This document shows, in pieces, positions 53,219-62,282 of a stretch of DNA of 64,000 nucleotides (positions within the stretch are counted from its first letter, which is position 1; every line of letters begins with the position of its first letter). The notes below the pieces were generated by a model that saw only the letters and a program-made list of their open reading frames with translations, did not search any database and was not told the DNA's origin. Location of the stretch: contig CAYFGT010000005.1 in NCBI GenBank assembly GCA_964343075.1, positions 20,977 through 84,976 of the forward strand, given 5' to 3'. The stretch comes from UBA2588 sp964343075 (GTDB taxonomy: Bacteria; Chloroflexota; Dehalococcoidia; Lucifugimonadales; UBA3495). The translations under genes and the position numbers were made by a program.

Positions 53219-53857
53219 TTAAACCCAACCCAAAGCTTGTGACACAATGGGAAATTGCTCACAAAAAACAGTTTTACAATTCTCTGCGATTTCCATATGT
53301 TCTTTTTGAGTCCCGTTCCCTGCACGAAGATTTATGTAATGTATCCAGGATCTAACAGATCCAGTCATGTAAATTTTTGTTGGCGTAGCCAGTGGTAATA
53401 CAAAACGAGCGCACTCTTTAGCGATACCTTGTTCAAGCATTTCTTTATAAAGACTCATCCCTTGATCAAAGTGGGCTTGAATTTTATTTTGGAATTCGAT
53501 CCTAACGTCATCGTCGATATCATCAATACTATTTTGACGATTCTTAGTGTCTTGACGACGAAGTTCTGGTAAAGGAATTTCTTCACTTAGCAGGGAAGAA
53601 TCCGCATACCTCTGTGAAAATTCTTGATAAGTAAAAGATCTATGGCGCAATATTTGAGCTGCGATGCCTCGAGAGGTATTAATTTCAAGAGTCATGTGTG
53701 CCTGTTCAAATACGCTCCAGTGACCATTTTTAATGCAGTAAGATAAAAGCCCTGCTACTTTCGGATTTTCTTGATTCGCAGGGTTGCTGACTCGCGCAAC
53801 ATAACCCATTGTTTTCTCCGCATCAGGAGTAACACTTACTAGTTGAACTATGCTCAT
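53219..53857 (-). CDS. thyX: Flavin-dependent thymidylate synthase ThyX
   Basis: Makes dTMP from dUMP with FAD and methylene-tetrahydrofolate. The ThyX motif RHRx7S appears as RHRSFTYQEFS, followed by QRYAD. The 212-aa length, the HWSVFEQAHMTLEI segment and the C-terminal SWIHYINLRAGNGTQKEHMEIA block fit the family. No thyA is in the window. It lies 52 bases downstream of the TPP-enzyme gene and may be at the end of that transcript. Confidence 0.96.
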   Translation of the reverse strand: MSIVQLVSVTPDAEKTMGYVARVSNPANQENPKVAGLLSYCIKNGHWSVFEQAHMTLEINTSRGIAAQILRHRSFTYQEFSQRYADSSLLSEEIPLPELRRQDTKNRQNSIDDIDDDVRIEFQNKIQAHFDQGMSLYKEMLEQGIAKECARFVLPLATPTKIYMTGSVRSWIHYINLRAGNGTQKEHMEIAENCKTVFCEQFPIVSQALGWV

Positions 53858-53909
53858 ATTCTTAACCTATATTCTCTTCCCAAAATCGGCCTAGCCAAAC
53901 AAACACATG

Positions 53910-55547
53910 TTATACGAATTCAGCAAACCCTTTAGGAATCTTGACCTCTATCAGAGTCAGTTCATCTGCATGTACCGCCTTTTGCAAAGCGTCCTTCAGA
54001 TCACTCACATTGTCTACCACAAACGACTCGAATCCATACGACTCAAAAAGTTTTGAAAAGTCCGGGTTAACTAAATCAGTTGCGAAATATCTGCTATCGA
54101 ATCTTTGCTTTTGATAGTCCTTCAATACGCCCCATGCATTATCATTAAACATTAACACTATAGGATTTAATCCATACTGTTTGGCAGTTGCTAATTCCTG
54201 CAAGTTGTATTGGAATCCACCGTCTCCAGTTACACAAACCACTGGTGTGTTTGGTTTCGCTACTTTTGCTCCAAGGGCGGCAGGAAAAGCAAAGCCGAGA
54301 CCTAGCCACCCATGTGGATACATAAATGTTCTAGGATTATTAATCTCTAAGCATCTCGAGGCTCGACTAGCAGGAACTGTAGGGTCCAGACTGAAAATCG
54401 TGTCCTCGGGTAAGCTCGCTCGAATGGCTTGCCAGGTGCGTAATTCATTAGCCCAAGTAGACTCCAAAGTGGACAATATCTCTTTTTTCATTCCAGCGAT
54501 TTCGTCCTGGTAATCAGTACCCAAATCGCATCTATAATCTCCCAATGCCTCAGATACTTGCCCAAGCACAGCCTGTGAATTACCTGAAATCGCTAGATCA
54601 GACTTATAATTCTTATCAATGATAGACTCATCCATCAACACATGTGCAAACTTTTGAGGCATTTTCAAACCCACTCCAGCTGTGGATCTATAAGGCAACG
54701 ATGCCCCTAACACTAGACCGAAGTCACAGGTCCCAAGCCACTCTAATAGAGGGTTTTCTCCCCATATGCGCTTTCCGATGGCTTGCCCTAAAGAAAGTGG
54801 ATGGTTTTCAGGAAAGGCCCCTTTGGCACCATCACCAGTGACAACCGGTATACCGTGTTGTTCTGCAAATATTACAAGTTCATGGGTCCCTCCCATCATT
54901 TGCATCTCTTCTCCCACAAATAACACAGGTCGTTTAGATTCCTTCAACATAGTAATCAATTGGCTCAATTGCTGCTCGTTGGCTTGAGGTATTTCTGGAG
55001 CAACGGGAGGTAACAATTCAACATCGGATTCTGCAGATAATAGGTCTGTAGGCACTTCTAATTCAATCGGTCTTGGACGTTTTGATGCAAACCTCTGAAA
55101 TGCTTCTACAAAATGGTCTGGTATAGCATCGACTTGATCAATGTTTACATTCCAATCGGTGACCGCACTAAACATAGCCGATTGGTCTTTAACGTCATGA
55201 GTAGGCAACATACCTTTACCCATAAATTCTTGTTCAACATTAGTAGTGATCTCTAAAACTGGAGATGCAGAAAAATAAGCTTCACCAACGGCTCCTATGG
55301 AATCAGCTGCTCCAGGCCCTGTACTAGTAAGCAATATCCCAGGTTTTCCGCTTACCCTAGCGTATCCATCAGCCATGAACCCTATTCCTAATTCCTGTCT
55401 GCCACCTATGAATTGTAGTTGGTCTTGCTCCGAAGCCAAAATATCATATATATCTAAAGTGTGAATAGAAATTATTCCGAATATAGTATCCACGTCATGC
55501 AATTTCAAGGATTCAATAATCGCTTTGGCGCCACTTGCTTTAACCAT
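53910..55547 (-). CDS. Thiamine-pyrophosphate-dependent enzyme (acetolactate synthase-like)
   Basis: A three-domain TPP enzyme of 545 aa. The catalytic Glu is in FIGGRQELGIGFMADGYARVSG and the C-terminal cofactor motif is GDGGFQYNLQELATAKQYG, ending in a FNDN pair. Such enzymes include acetolactate synthase, oxalyl-CoA decarboxylase, sulfopyruvate decarboxylase and benzoylformate decarboxylase. AAGAGG lies 7 bases before its ATG, and it starts 10 bases after the E2 gene, so it is part of the oxoacid dehydrogenase operon. Confidence 0.88.
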   Translation of the reverse strand: MVKASGAKAIIESLKLHDVDTIFGIISIHTLDIYDILASEQDQLQFIGGRQELGIGFMADGYARVSGKPGILLTSTGPGAADSIGAVGEAYFSASPVLEITTNVEQEFMGKGMLPTHDVKDQSAMFSAVTDWNVNIDQVDAIPDHFVEAFQRFASKRPRPIELEVPTDLLSAESDVELLPPVAPEIPQANEQQLSQLITMLKESKRPVLFVGEEMQMMGGTHELVIFAEQHGIPVVTGDGAKGAFPENHPLSLGQAIGKRIWGENPLLEWLGTCDFGLVLGASLPYRSTAGVGLKMPQKFAHVLMDESIIDKNYKSDLAISGNSQAVLGQVSEALGDYRCDLGTDYQDEIAGMKKEILSTLESTWANELRTWQAIRASLPEDTIFSLDPTVPASRASRCLEINNPRTFMYPHGWLGLGFAFPAALGAKVAKPNTPVVCVTGDGGFQYNLQELATAKQYGLNPIVLMFNDNAWGVLKDYQKQRFDSRYFATDLVNPDFSKLFESYGFESFVVDNVSDLKDALQKAVHADELTLIEVKIPKGFAEFV

Positions 55548-55557
55548 GATAAACCTC

Positions 55558-56778
55558 TTAAACCACCAATAATACAGGGTTCTCCAATAGATTCTTTATT
55601 TCCACCAGGAATTCAGCAGCTTCGGCCCCATCAGCTACCCGATGATCAACGGACACTGTTGCTTTCATTATTTTGGATATCGCTAGCTCTCCATCTCGAA
55701 CGACGGGTTGATCTTTAACAGTTCCCACCGCTAAAACAGCGGCGTGAGGGGGAAAGATAATTGCTGAAAAACTTTCAACGTCAAACATTCCTAGATTGCT
55801 CACACTAAAAGTCGTTCCTGTATATTCTTCATTAGTAAGATTGTCGTCATTTGCTCGTGCTATCAAATCTGAACTTGCTTTTGCTATATCTGTTAGAGAT
55901 TTAAGCTCACAGTTGTTAATACCAGGCACCATCAATCCGGCTGGTAATGCGATAGCAATTCCAATGTTCAAGCTGGAATGATATTCCAAAGCATTTTCTT
56001 TGAAAAATGCATTGAATTTAGGGAATTTCTGCAGTGCTAACGCAGAAGCTTTAACTATGAGATCATTGATACTTACTCTAGTCCCATCAGATAATGCAGA
56101 ATTAATTTCTTGCCTGAAAGATACAGCTCTAGCCATATCTACTTCACTAGTAACATAAAAATGCGGAGCAGTAGTCTTGCTCCCAACCGTTACTCTTGCT
56201 ATAGCTTGCCTCATCGATGTCAAGGGTTCTACGCTTACCGAATCCATTGGGCTATTCACTGGTGCTGGGGCTGAGGAAGGATTGTAATTATCCAGATCTT
56301 TTTCGACTATCCTTCCTCCAGGCCCTGAGCCTGTAATCGTGGTTAAATCAATCTCACGTTCTCTAGCTAGTCTCCTGGCAAGAGGTGACGCTCTCACCTC
56401 ACCAATTGGAGAGAGAGAATCGGATCCTGCAATGACGGAGGTCTGGGGGGCAGTTTCAACGTTGCTCCCACTGGTATCAGTGATGTCAACTTCTGAAGAT
56501 ACTGCCACAGGTGCATCTTCTTGCAAAGGGACCTCTTCTCCAGGTTCTGTAATCACTGCTATAGCTTCACCTACTGGTATGGCGACTCCTTCGGCAGCGT
56601 ATATCTTACCCAGTACACCAGCAGTATAAGCTTCAAATTCTACAGTCGCCTTATCAGTCTGGATATCAGCTATAACCTCACCTCTATCTACTTGCTCCCC
56701 TTCTGACTTGTACCATTTAACAACAGTACCTTCTCTCATATCGTAGCCCATTTGAGGCATCACTATAGTCGTCGCCAA
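55558..56778 (-). CDS. Dihydrolipoamide acyltransferase E2
   Basis: The core subunit of a 2-oxoacid dehydrogenase complex, 406 aa. An N-terminal lipoyl domain has its lysine at residue 43 (DIQTDKATVEFEAY), then an Ala/Pro/Ser/Thr linker, an E3/E1-binding domain (ASPLARRLAREREIDLTTI, GSGPGGRIVEKD) and a catalytic domain with the active-site SVDHRVADGA. The start is TTG with AAGGAGG five bases upstream. One lipoyl domain is present. It transfers the acyl group to CoA. Confidence 0.95.
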   Translation of the reverse strand: MATTIVMPQMGYDMREGTVVKWYKSEGEQVDRGEVIADIQTDKATVEFEAYTAGVLGKIYAAEGVAIPVGEAIAVITEPGEEVPLQEDAPVAVSSEVDITDTSGSNVETAPQTSVIAGSDSLSPIGEVRASPLARRLAREREIDLTTITGSGPGGRIVEKDLDNYNPSSAPAPVNSPMDSVSVEPLTSMRQAIARVTVGSKTTAPHFYVTSEVDMARAVSFRQEINSALSDGTRVSINDLIVKASALALQKFPKFNAFFKENALEYHSSLNIGIAIALPAGLMVPGINNCELKSLTDIAKASSDLIARANDDNLTNEEYTGTTFSVSNLGMFDVESFSAIIFPPHAAVLAVGTVKDQPVVRDGELAISKIMKATVSVDHRVADGAEAAEFLVEIKNLLENPVLLVV

Positions 56779-56803
56779 TATTCCTCCTTAGTCCGTAGAC
56801 TTT

Positions 56804-57775
56804 CTAGATCAATTTCTTAACAGCAGACACTATTCTCTGCGTATCGGGTATAGCTAATTTTTCTAGTGGCATTGAGTAAGGAATTGGAACTTCTTCTCCT
56901 GCCACGCGCTCTACAGGAGCGTCCAAATAATCAAACGCTTCTTGTTGGACTATGCTTACTACCTCTCCTGCAAAACCACCAAATTTACTTGTTTCTTCAA
57001 CGACTACCACTCGATGAGTTTTTTTGACCGATTTAATTATGGTTTCAACATCTAATGGCCTTAAAGTCCGCAGGTCTACGACCTCCACATTGATCCCTTC
57101 ATTCTCTAATACGGCTGCCGCTTCCAATGAATTTTGAACCATTTTTGAATAACTGACTATCGTCACATCAGACCCTTCTTTTTTAATGTCTGCTTTGCCT
57201 AAAGGTATTTTTACTCCGTCTGAAACCTCACCTCGTGACCCATACAATAATATATGCTCCACAAACATTACTGGGTCCATTAATTCTCTGCATGATCTAA
57301 AAAGACCTAGGGCATCTTGTGGTGTCGATGGCACAACCACATACAAGCCTGGAACCGAAGCATACCAGCCTTCGAAAGACTGAGAATGTGTCGCAGCCAC
57401 TGACGCTCCAGCGCCTGTCACTGTCCTCACAATCATCGGTACGCTGAATTGATCGCCAGACATATATCTTACCTTGGCAGCATGATTAACTATTTGATCG
57501 ATGGCCAGCAAACTGAAATTTATAGTCATAATCTCGACTATTGGCCTCAATCCTGCCATTGCCGATCCTATGCCAGCACCAACGAATGCAGATTCAGATA
57601 AGGGAGAGTCTTTGATTCTCCTAGCCCCGTACTTTTCCCAGAACCCTTGAGTGACTGCAAAAGCTCCTCCATACGGTCCTATATCTTCGCCCATCAAATA
57701 CACGCGAGGGTCTTCATCCAGCGCTTCTGTTAAACCTTGGCATATCGCCTGCCTGTAAGTCATTTCAGTTGTCAT
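56804..57775 (-). CDS. 2-oxoacid dehydrogenase E1 beta subunit
   Basis: The transketolase-like beta subunit, 323 aa. ALDEDPRVYLMGEDIGPYGGAFAVT, the DSPLSESAFVGAGIGSAMAG block and the VVVVEETSKFGGFAGEV C-terminal domain are typical of pyruvate/acetoin dehydrogenase E1 beta. The ATG overlaps the E1 alpha stop by 4 bases (ATGA), so the two subunits are made together. Confidence 0.96.
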   Translation of the reverse strand: MTTEMTYRQAICQGLTEALDEDPRVYLMGEDIGPYGGAFAVTQGFWEKYGARRIKDSPLSESAFVGAGIGSAMAGLRPIVEIMTINFSLLAIDQIVNHAAKVRYMSGDQFSVPMIVRTVTGAGASVAATHSQSFEGWYASVPGLYVVVPSTPQDALGLFRSCRELMDPVMFVEHILLYGSRGEVSDGVKIPLGKADIKKEGSDVTIVSYSKMVQNSLEAAAVLENEGINVEVVDLRTLRPLDVETIIKSVKKTHRVVVVEETSKFGGFAGEVVSIVQQEAFDYLDAPVERVAGEEVPIPYSMPLEKLAIPDTQRIVSAVKKLI

Positions 57776-58806
57776 TCAGCATACACCCCTGTATATAATT
57801 CTTCGTTAGCAGGGAATGGACTCTGTTCAGCAAATTCAGCAGCCTCAACTATCTCTAGTTCAGCAGTCTTGTGCATTTGCTCTACAATTTCCTCGGTCGC
57901 ATGTCCGTTTTTTAATAACCATTCTTTAAATGCCGGGATTGGATCTTTCAATTTCCATTCTTCGACCTCATCCTCTGGTCTATAATTAGCAGGGTCTGCT
58001 ATAGAATGACCTTGAATTCTGTATGTTTGAGCTTCTACAAATGCTGGACCAGAGCCATTTCTGATCTGAGATACCAGTTTGGTCATCAAGTCATGAACTT
58101 CAAGAACATCATTCCCGTCAACCCTAAATCCTGGGATGTCATAAGCTTCGGACATTTTATAAATCTTATCAGGAGCTGCAAGATGATCTTTGGCAGGAGC
58201 TCCCATTCCATACAAGTTATTTTCGCAGAAAAATATAATCGGAAGATTCCACACTTTAGCTAGATTAAGACATTCATGGAATTCTCCTTCATTCAGAGCT
58301 CCATCTCCCAAGAAACACAAGGTTACTTTATCTTCGTCTCGATAATGACTAGCAAGAGCAAAACCAGTAGCCAACGGTAATTGCCCTCCCACTATAGCGT
58401 ATCCTCCCATGAAACCTTTTTCGGCATCAATCAAATGCATAGAGCCACCCTTTCCTTTACTACACCCAGTGGCTTTACCAAATAATTCAGCCATCGCTTC
58501 TTTAGGTCCAATGCCTTTTACTAGAGCTTGTCCATGATCTCGATAATGCGTTACTACAACATCATCTTGCCTCAACGCATTTATTGAACCCACCGCAATA
58601 GCCTCTTCTCCGCTATAAACATGGAGAAATCCTTTAATGTTCCCTCTTGTATATTGGCGTTCACTTTCCTTTTCAAACTCTCTTATAAGAACCATTTGAG
58701 CATAAAATTCAAGCAGTTGTTCTTGATTTAAATCAATGGGCTCTGCCACCGCGGCAATATCATCAACGGCCTTTGCCTTCGTATTAGTGGTTTTTTTCCT
58801 AGGCAT
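57772..58806 (-). CDS. 2-oxoacid dehydrogenase E1 alpha subunit
   Basis: The TPP-binding alpha subunit, 344 aa. The cofactor motif is FLGDGALNEGEFHECLNLAK, ending at FFCENN; the GKGGSMHLIDAEKGFMGG loop and YRIQGHSIADPANYR phosphoregulatory-loop region are normal. A short basic N-terminal extension (MPRKKTTNTKAKA) is present. GAGGGG lies before the ATG. It follows the lpd gene by 11 bases. The substrate is most likely pyruvate or acetoin. Confidence 0.96.
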   Translation of the reverse strand: MPRKKTTNTKAKAVDDIAAVAEPIDLNQEQLLEFYAQMVLIREFEKESERQYTRGNIKGFLHVYSGEEAIAVGSINALRQDDVVVTHYRDHGQALVKGIGPKEAMAELFGKATGCSKGKGGSMHLIDAEKGFMGGYAIVGGQLPLATGFALASHYRDEDKVTLCFLGDGALNEGEFHECLNLAKVWNLPIIFFCENNLYGMGAPAKDHLAAPDKIYKMSEAYDIPGFRVDGNDVLEVHDLMTKLVSQIRNGSGPAFVEAQTYRIQGHSIADPANYRPEDEVEEWKLKDPIPAFKEWLLKNGHATEEIVEQMHKTAELEIVEAAEFAEQSPFPANEELYTGVYAE

Positions 58807-58817
58807 AACAACCCCTC

Positions 58818-60206
58818 TTACATATGTAGTACTTTACCTTGAGCATCTAAGGCAGCTTCTTTAATCATTTCCGACAATGTTGGATGTGCATGCACAGCAA
58901 GACCTAACTCCATCGAGGTGCCTTCGCACAATTTGGTTAGGGACAATTCCCCTAAGAGTTCAGTGACTTCGGGACCAATCATGTGTGCACCCAATATTTC
59001 GCCGTACTTAGAATCAAACACTAGCTTAACAAACCCTTCATTTTCTCCCATAGCCCCTGCTTTCCCATTGGCTTGAGCGTTAAATCTACCGACCTGAATA
59101 TCGTATCCTTGTTCTCGCGCTTGGACTTCCGTGAGGCCCAAACTAGCTACTTGTGGATTACAATAAATGGCTCTTGGTATCATCGAATAATCAAGAGGGA
59201 TTGTATCTAATCCGCACATTGATTCGATTGCTATATTAGCTTGTGCCGATGCTACATGAGCAAGAGGAAGTTTCCCTGTGATATCACCTATTGCATACAC
59301 ATTAGCCACAGAGGTATTCATTTCTTCATCAACCACAACGTATCCGTTATCGACACTAATCCCGATATTTTCCAATCCAATTCCTTCTGTGTTTGGACTT
59401 ACCCCGATGGCGACCAAGACCCGATCGTACGTAGCTTCTTGAAGTTCTTCACCTTGCTCAAATCCCACTCGGACGGATGTTTTATTAACCTTTACTGAAG
59501 CAACTTTACAGCCCGTTTTGATATTCACACCAATTTTGTTTAGAGATCTGCTCAGTTGTTTAGAAATGTCTTCATCTTCATTTGGGACAATATTGTCCAT
59601 TACTTCCGCAATTGTGACTTCTACTCCATATGCCTGGTATATATAGGCGAACTCAACGCCTATTGGCCCCCCTCCTATTATCAAGATGGACTTAGGCAGC
59701 TTGCTTTCTACTATCGCATCTCTACTTGTGACAATTTTTTCGTGATCAATATCAATACCAGGGATTGTTCTGGGTGAGGAACCTGTAGCAATAATGATAT
59801 TTGTTGCACTATAGGTGCTCGTTCCGTCTATTTCTACTGTTGTGGGCGTCTTTATTATGGCGTTGCCTTCAATATGGTCGATATTGTTCTTACGTAAAAG
59901 ATAGGCCACTCCACTATTATTCTTATCAGCTACACTCCTACTCCTATCCATAGCTTTCCCGAAATCCGCCTTGACACCTTCAACAGTAATCCCAAATTCA
60001 TCTGCTTTATTTATATATGACAACACTTCGGCATTTTTGAGTAGAGCTTTACTGGGAATGCATCCCCAATTGAGACAAACCCCTCCCAATGCTTCTTTCT
60101 CTATAACGGCAACTTTTTTGCCTAATTGTGCAGCCCTGATGGCGGCAACATAACCCCCCGGGCCTGCCCCAATTACTATTACGTCATATTTATCAGAATC
60201 AGCCAT
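58818..60206 (-). CDS. lpd: Dihydrolipoyl dehydrogenase E3
   Basis: A flavoprotein of 462 aa that reoxidises dihydrolipoamide with NAD. The FAD loop GAGPGGYVAAIRAAQLG, the redox disulfide GGVCLNWGCIPSKALL, the NAD loop GGGPIGVEFAYIYQAYG and the C-terminal His-Glu region HAHPTLSEMIKEA are all intact. It is the first gene of the operon lpd, E1 alpha, E1 beta, E2, TPP enzyme. Its promoter and a large palindrome lie upstream. Confidence 0.97.
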   Translation of the reverse strand: MADSDKYDVIVIGAGPGGYVAAIRAAQLGKKVAVIEKEALGGVCLNWGCIPSKALLKNAEVLSYINKADEFGITVEGVKADFGKAMDRSRSVADKNNSGVAYLLRKNNIDHIEGNAIIKTPTTVEIDGTSTYSATNIIIATGSSPRTIPGIDIDHEKIVTSRDAIVESKLPKSILIIGGGPIGVEFAYIYQAYGVEVTIAEVMDNIVPNEDEDISKQLSRSLNKIGVNIKTGCKVASVKVNKTSVRVGFEQGEELQEATYDRVLVAIGVSPNTEGIGLENIGISVDNGYVVVDEEMNTSVANVYAIGDITGKLPLAHVASAQANIAIESMCGLDTIPLDYSMIPRAIYCNPQVASLGLTEVQAREQGYDIQVGRFNAQANGKAGAMGENEGFVKLVFDSKYGEILGAHMIGPEVTELLGELSLTKLCEGTSMELGLAVHAHPTLSEMIKEAALDAQGKVLHM

Positions 60207-60253
60207 ATTCAGCGCTCACCAATTCGATGAAATTTAGTCACTCTTACACCGTA

Positions 60254-60282
60254 ATTATACATACGCAAACCTGCTTCTACAA
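60254..60282 (-). promoter_or_regulatory. Promoter of the lpd operon
   Basis: On the minus strand TTGTAG (60277-60282), a 17-base spacer and TATAAT (60254-60259), 48 bases before the lpd ATG. Confidence 0.65.
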
Positions 60283-60292
60283 CCTCTCAAAC

Positions 60293-60326
60293 GGCCCATA
60301 ACAGAACATATGTTCTGTTATGGGCC
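60293..60326. repeat. 34-bp perfect palindrome between divergent promoters
   Basis: Perfect inverted repeat without a loop: each half is GGCCCATAACAGAACAT or its complement, meeting at CATATG. It lies between the lpd promoter (minus strand) and the tatA promoter (plus strand), about 10 bases upstream of the lpd -35 box. It may be an operator, or a strong cruciform/terminator-like hairpin; there is no T-tract on either side. Confidence 0.8.
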
Positions 60327-60347
60327 TTCCGTCGCCGACATGATTGA

Positions 60348-60376
60348 TTGTTTGCGCATATGAATTCTGGTAGAAT
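60348..60376 (+). promoter_or_regulatory. Promoter of tatA
   Basis: TTGTTT (60348-60353), a 17-base spacer and TAGAAT (60371-60376), 31 bases before the tatA ATG. Confidence 0.6.
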
Positions 60377-60407
60377 TCACTAATAATAGCCATTACAGAG
60401 GAAAAAA

Positions 60408-60590
60408 ATGAGAATAGGGCCTTTCGGTCTACCAGAATTATTAATCATACTTGCAATACTGCTCCTAATCTTCGGAGCCAGGAAGCTCCCTGAAATCGGG
60501 TCATCCTTAGGCAAAGCGATCAAAGGGTTTAAATCCTCAGTTACTGAAATAGATGATTCCGCTTCACTTGACTCCAAGAAAAAAGACTAA
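60408..60590 (+). CDS. tatA: Twin-arginine translocase subunit TatA/E
   Basis: A 60-aa single-helix membrane protein. It has the family's short N-terminus with GLPELLIILAILLLIFGARK, the conserved FGxxKLPEIG hinge and an amphipathic helix (SSLGKAIKGFKSS) before an acidic tail. It forms the protein-conducting part of the Tat system. AGAGGAAA lies before the ATG. It is separate from tatC-tatB, which run convergently on the other strand. Confidence 0.95.
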   Translation: MRIGPFGLPELLIILAILLLIFGARKLPEIGSSLGKAIKGFKSSVTEIDDSASLDSKKKD

Positions 60591-60656
60591 CGTAATCATT
60601 AAGGGGTACTCCAACAAGTAGACGTACTAAAATACTATGAATAGTACAGCTTCACC

Positions 60657-61391
60657 TTAGGCTTCCTTAGGCTTCCTTCGCACTGCTAATGCCAGAAGTG
60701 CCCCAAATTCATATAATATCATTAGAGGAATTGCGACAATCAATTGGTTAATCGGATCAAAGGTCGGGGTGATAATCGCAGCCAATACAAAGGACAATAC
60801 TAACCAGTATTTTCTGAACCGGCCTAAACTCTTGTAAGTGACTAACCCTATCTTAGCTAGAATAAATATAATTACTGGCATTTGAAAGCATATCCCCATC
60901 CAAAACAACAATCTAACCATAAGTCCTACTATATTGCTAACCTTGATGAAAGGAGTCGCAACTTCAGTGCCAAACGTAAGTAAGAAATGTAGTGCCGATG
61001 GAGTTAGGATAAAATAAGCAAATGCAACCCCTAATCCGAAAAACAATACTGAAAATGGCAACATTGTGAACAAATACCATTTTTCCCTAGTGCTTAATCC
61101 CGGAGCAACAAATCTGATTATTTGATAGGCAATCATGGGGAAAGCTAATACGAATCCTCCTAAGATAGAAACCTTAAAACTAGTAGACAAAAGTTCCGTA
61201 ACTTCAGTGAAAATTAATCCTTGTTCAGAATACATTCCATAAAACTTTGCAGGTTGTTCCAAAAGAAGGACAATGTCTTGCCAAAATGAAAAACAAACAC
61301 AAGTTCCCACCAATATAGATAGGACACTTATAATAAGACGCTTACGTAGCTCTCTAAAGTGATCTTTCAAAGTGATTTCTTTACTAGTCAT
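60657..61391 (-). CDS. tatC: Twin-arginine translocase subunit TatC
   Basis: A six-helix receptor of the Tat pathway, 244 aa. The N-terminal LKDHFRELRKRLIIS motif, PAKFYGMYSEQGLIFTEVTE region, the FVAPGLSTREKWY loop and the LSFVLAAIITPTFDP segment are diagnostic. Its start overlaps the TatB-like gene by 8 bases. The last codons contain a 10-base direct duplication (KPKEA-encoding), and the gene converges on tatA. Confidence 0.96.
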   Translation of the reverse strand: MTSKEITLKDHFRELRKRLIISVLSILVGTCVCFSFWQDIVLLLEQPAKFYGMYSEQGLIFTEVTELLSTSFKVSILGGFVLAFPMIAYQIIRFVAPGLSTREKWYLFTMLPFSVLFFGLGVAFAYFILTPSALHFLLTFGTEVATPFIKVSNIVGLMVRLLFWMGICFQMPVIIFILAKIGLVTYKSLGRFRKYWLVLSFVLAAIITPTFDPINQLIVAIPLMILYEFGALLALAVRRKPKEA

Positions 61392-61638
61392 CCGATTGCT
61401 TTTCTCTCGCGTTCGTGGCGTCTGTATCTAGTAACTTGTCCATGTATTTAAAATCTAGCTTTGCCTCATCTACGGCTTCATCGACCGTAGATTTTACATC
61501 TTCCCATGCATTCCGTAGGTGCCTCAAAGTCTTTACCAAATTTTTCAGCACATCAATGCTTTTCGTGGGACCTAGCACTATAAATGATATCACCACTACA
61601 AAGACAAGTTCCGTTAATCCAATACCAAACAAATTCAT
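61384..61638 (-). CDS. tatB: TatB-like Tat translocase subunit
   Basis: An 84-aa protein with one N-terminal membrane helix (GLTELVFVVVISFIVLGPTK), the LGPTK hinge in place of the FGPxKLP of TatA, and a long charged amphipathic helix. This pattern and its place before tatC suggest TatB. It overlaps maf by 4 bases (ATGA) and tatC by 8, so maf, tatB and tatC are one translationally coupled unit. Confidence 0.88.
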   Translation of the reverse strand: MNLFGIGLTELVFVVVISFIVLGPTKSIDVLKNLVKTLRHLRNAWEDVKSTVDEAVDEAKLDFKYMDKLLDTDATNAREKQSDD

Positions 61639-62282
61639 AAGTTATCACCCACAAACAAGCATTCTGGTTTGCATTTGGTATCTTTAACAAATTTGGTAAT
61701 CTGAATATCTTGCTGCATATCTTCCATTATCTCAGTTAACTTACATACAGGTAAACCAAGTGCCCCAGAATAACAGCCTTCTAAAATTGTTACCGGCTTT
61801 AGGCTGTCATCTTGAATGGCGTAGCCACCAGCTTTGTCAAAGGGAGTACCTTTTATAATAGATTTATTTATTTCATCATCTGTATATTCCCTAGCACGGA
61901 CTACAGTAGTTACACAATGGGTATTACTCGTTGTATTTACACTATTCATCACCGTAATCCCCGTATGTATGTAGTGATCTTTGCCACGGATCCTTTTAAG
62001 CATATTCCTGGCTTCCAGTACGGAACCAGGCTTACCGTAAATTTGACCTTCCATTTCAACAACACTATCAGCTGCTATCACAATATATCCAACATGTTTT
62101 TCTGCTACTTTCTTAGCTTTCAGGAATGATAGCCTGACCACCAGTTCCTTACCCGTTTCATTATCTTGAGGGGTCTCATCTACATCAGGAGATACGATTT
62201 TATAATTCCATCCCAGTGACGACAAGATATCTGCACGCCGCGGAGAGCTAGACGCCAACATAACAGGCAACTTATGCATCAT
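61635..62282 (-). CDS. maf: Maf-family nucleoside triphosphate pyrophosphatase
   Basis: A 215-aa house-cleaning enzyme that hydrolyses noncanonical or pyrimidine NTPs. The N-terminal PVMLASSSPRRADILSSLGW and the YIVIAADSVVEMEGQIYGKP catalytic loop are typical, as is the FDKAGGYAIQDD block. Either of the two adjacent Met codons may start it. It overlaps rlmD by 11 bases and tatB by 4. Confidence 0.92.
   Translation of the reverse strand: MMHKLPVMLASSSPRRADILSSLGWNYKIVSPDVDETPQDNETGKELVVRLSFLKAKKVAEKHVGYIVIAADSVVEMEGQIYGKPGSVLEARNMLKRIRGKDHYIHTGITVMNSVNTTSNTHCVTTVVRAREYTDDEINKSIIKGTPFDKAGGYAIQDDSLKPVTILEGCYSGALGLPVCKLTEIMEDMQQDIQITKFVKDTKCKPECLFVGDNL

Noticed and set aside
60654..60680. 10-base direct duplication at the tatC end
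   Set aside because: It is a short duplication inside the last codons and shows no sign of a mobile element or regulatory role.
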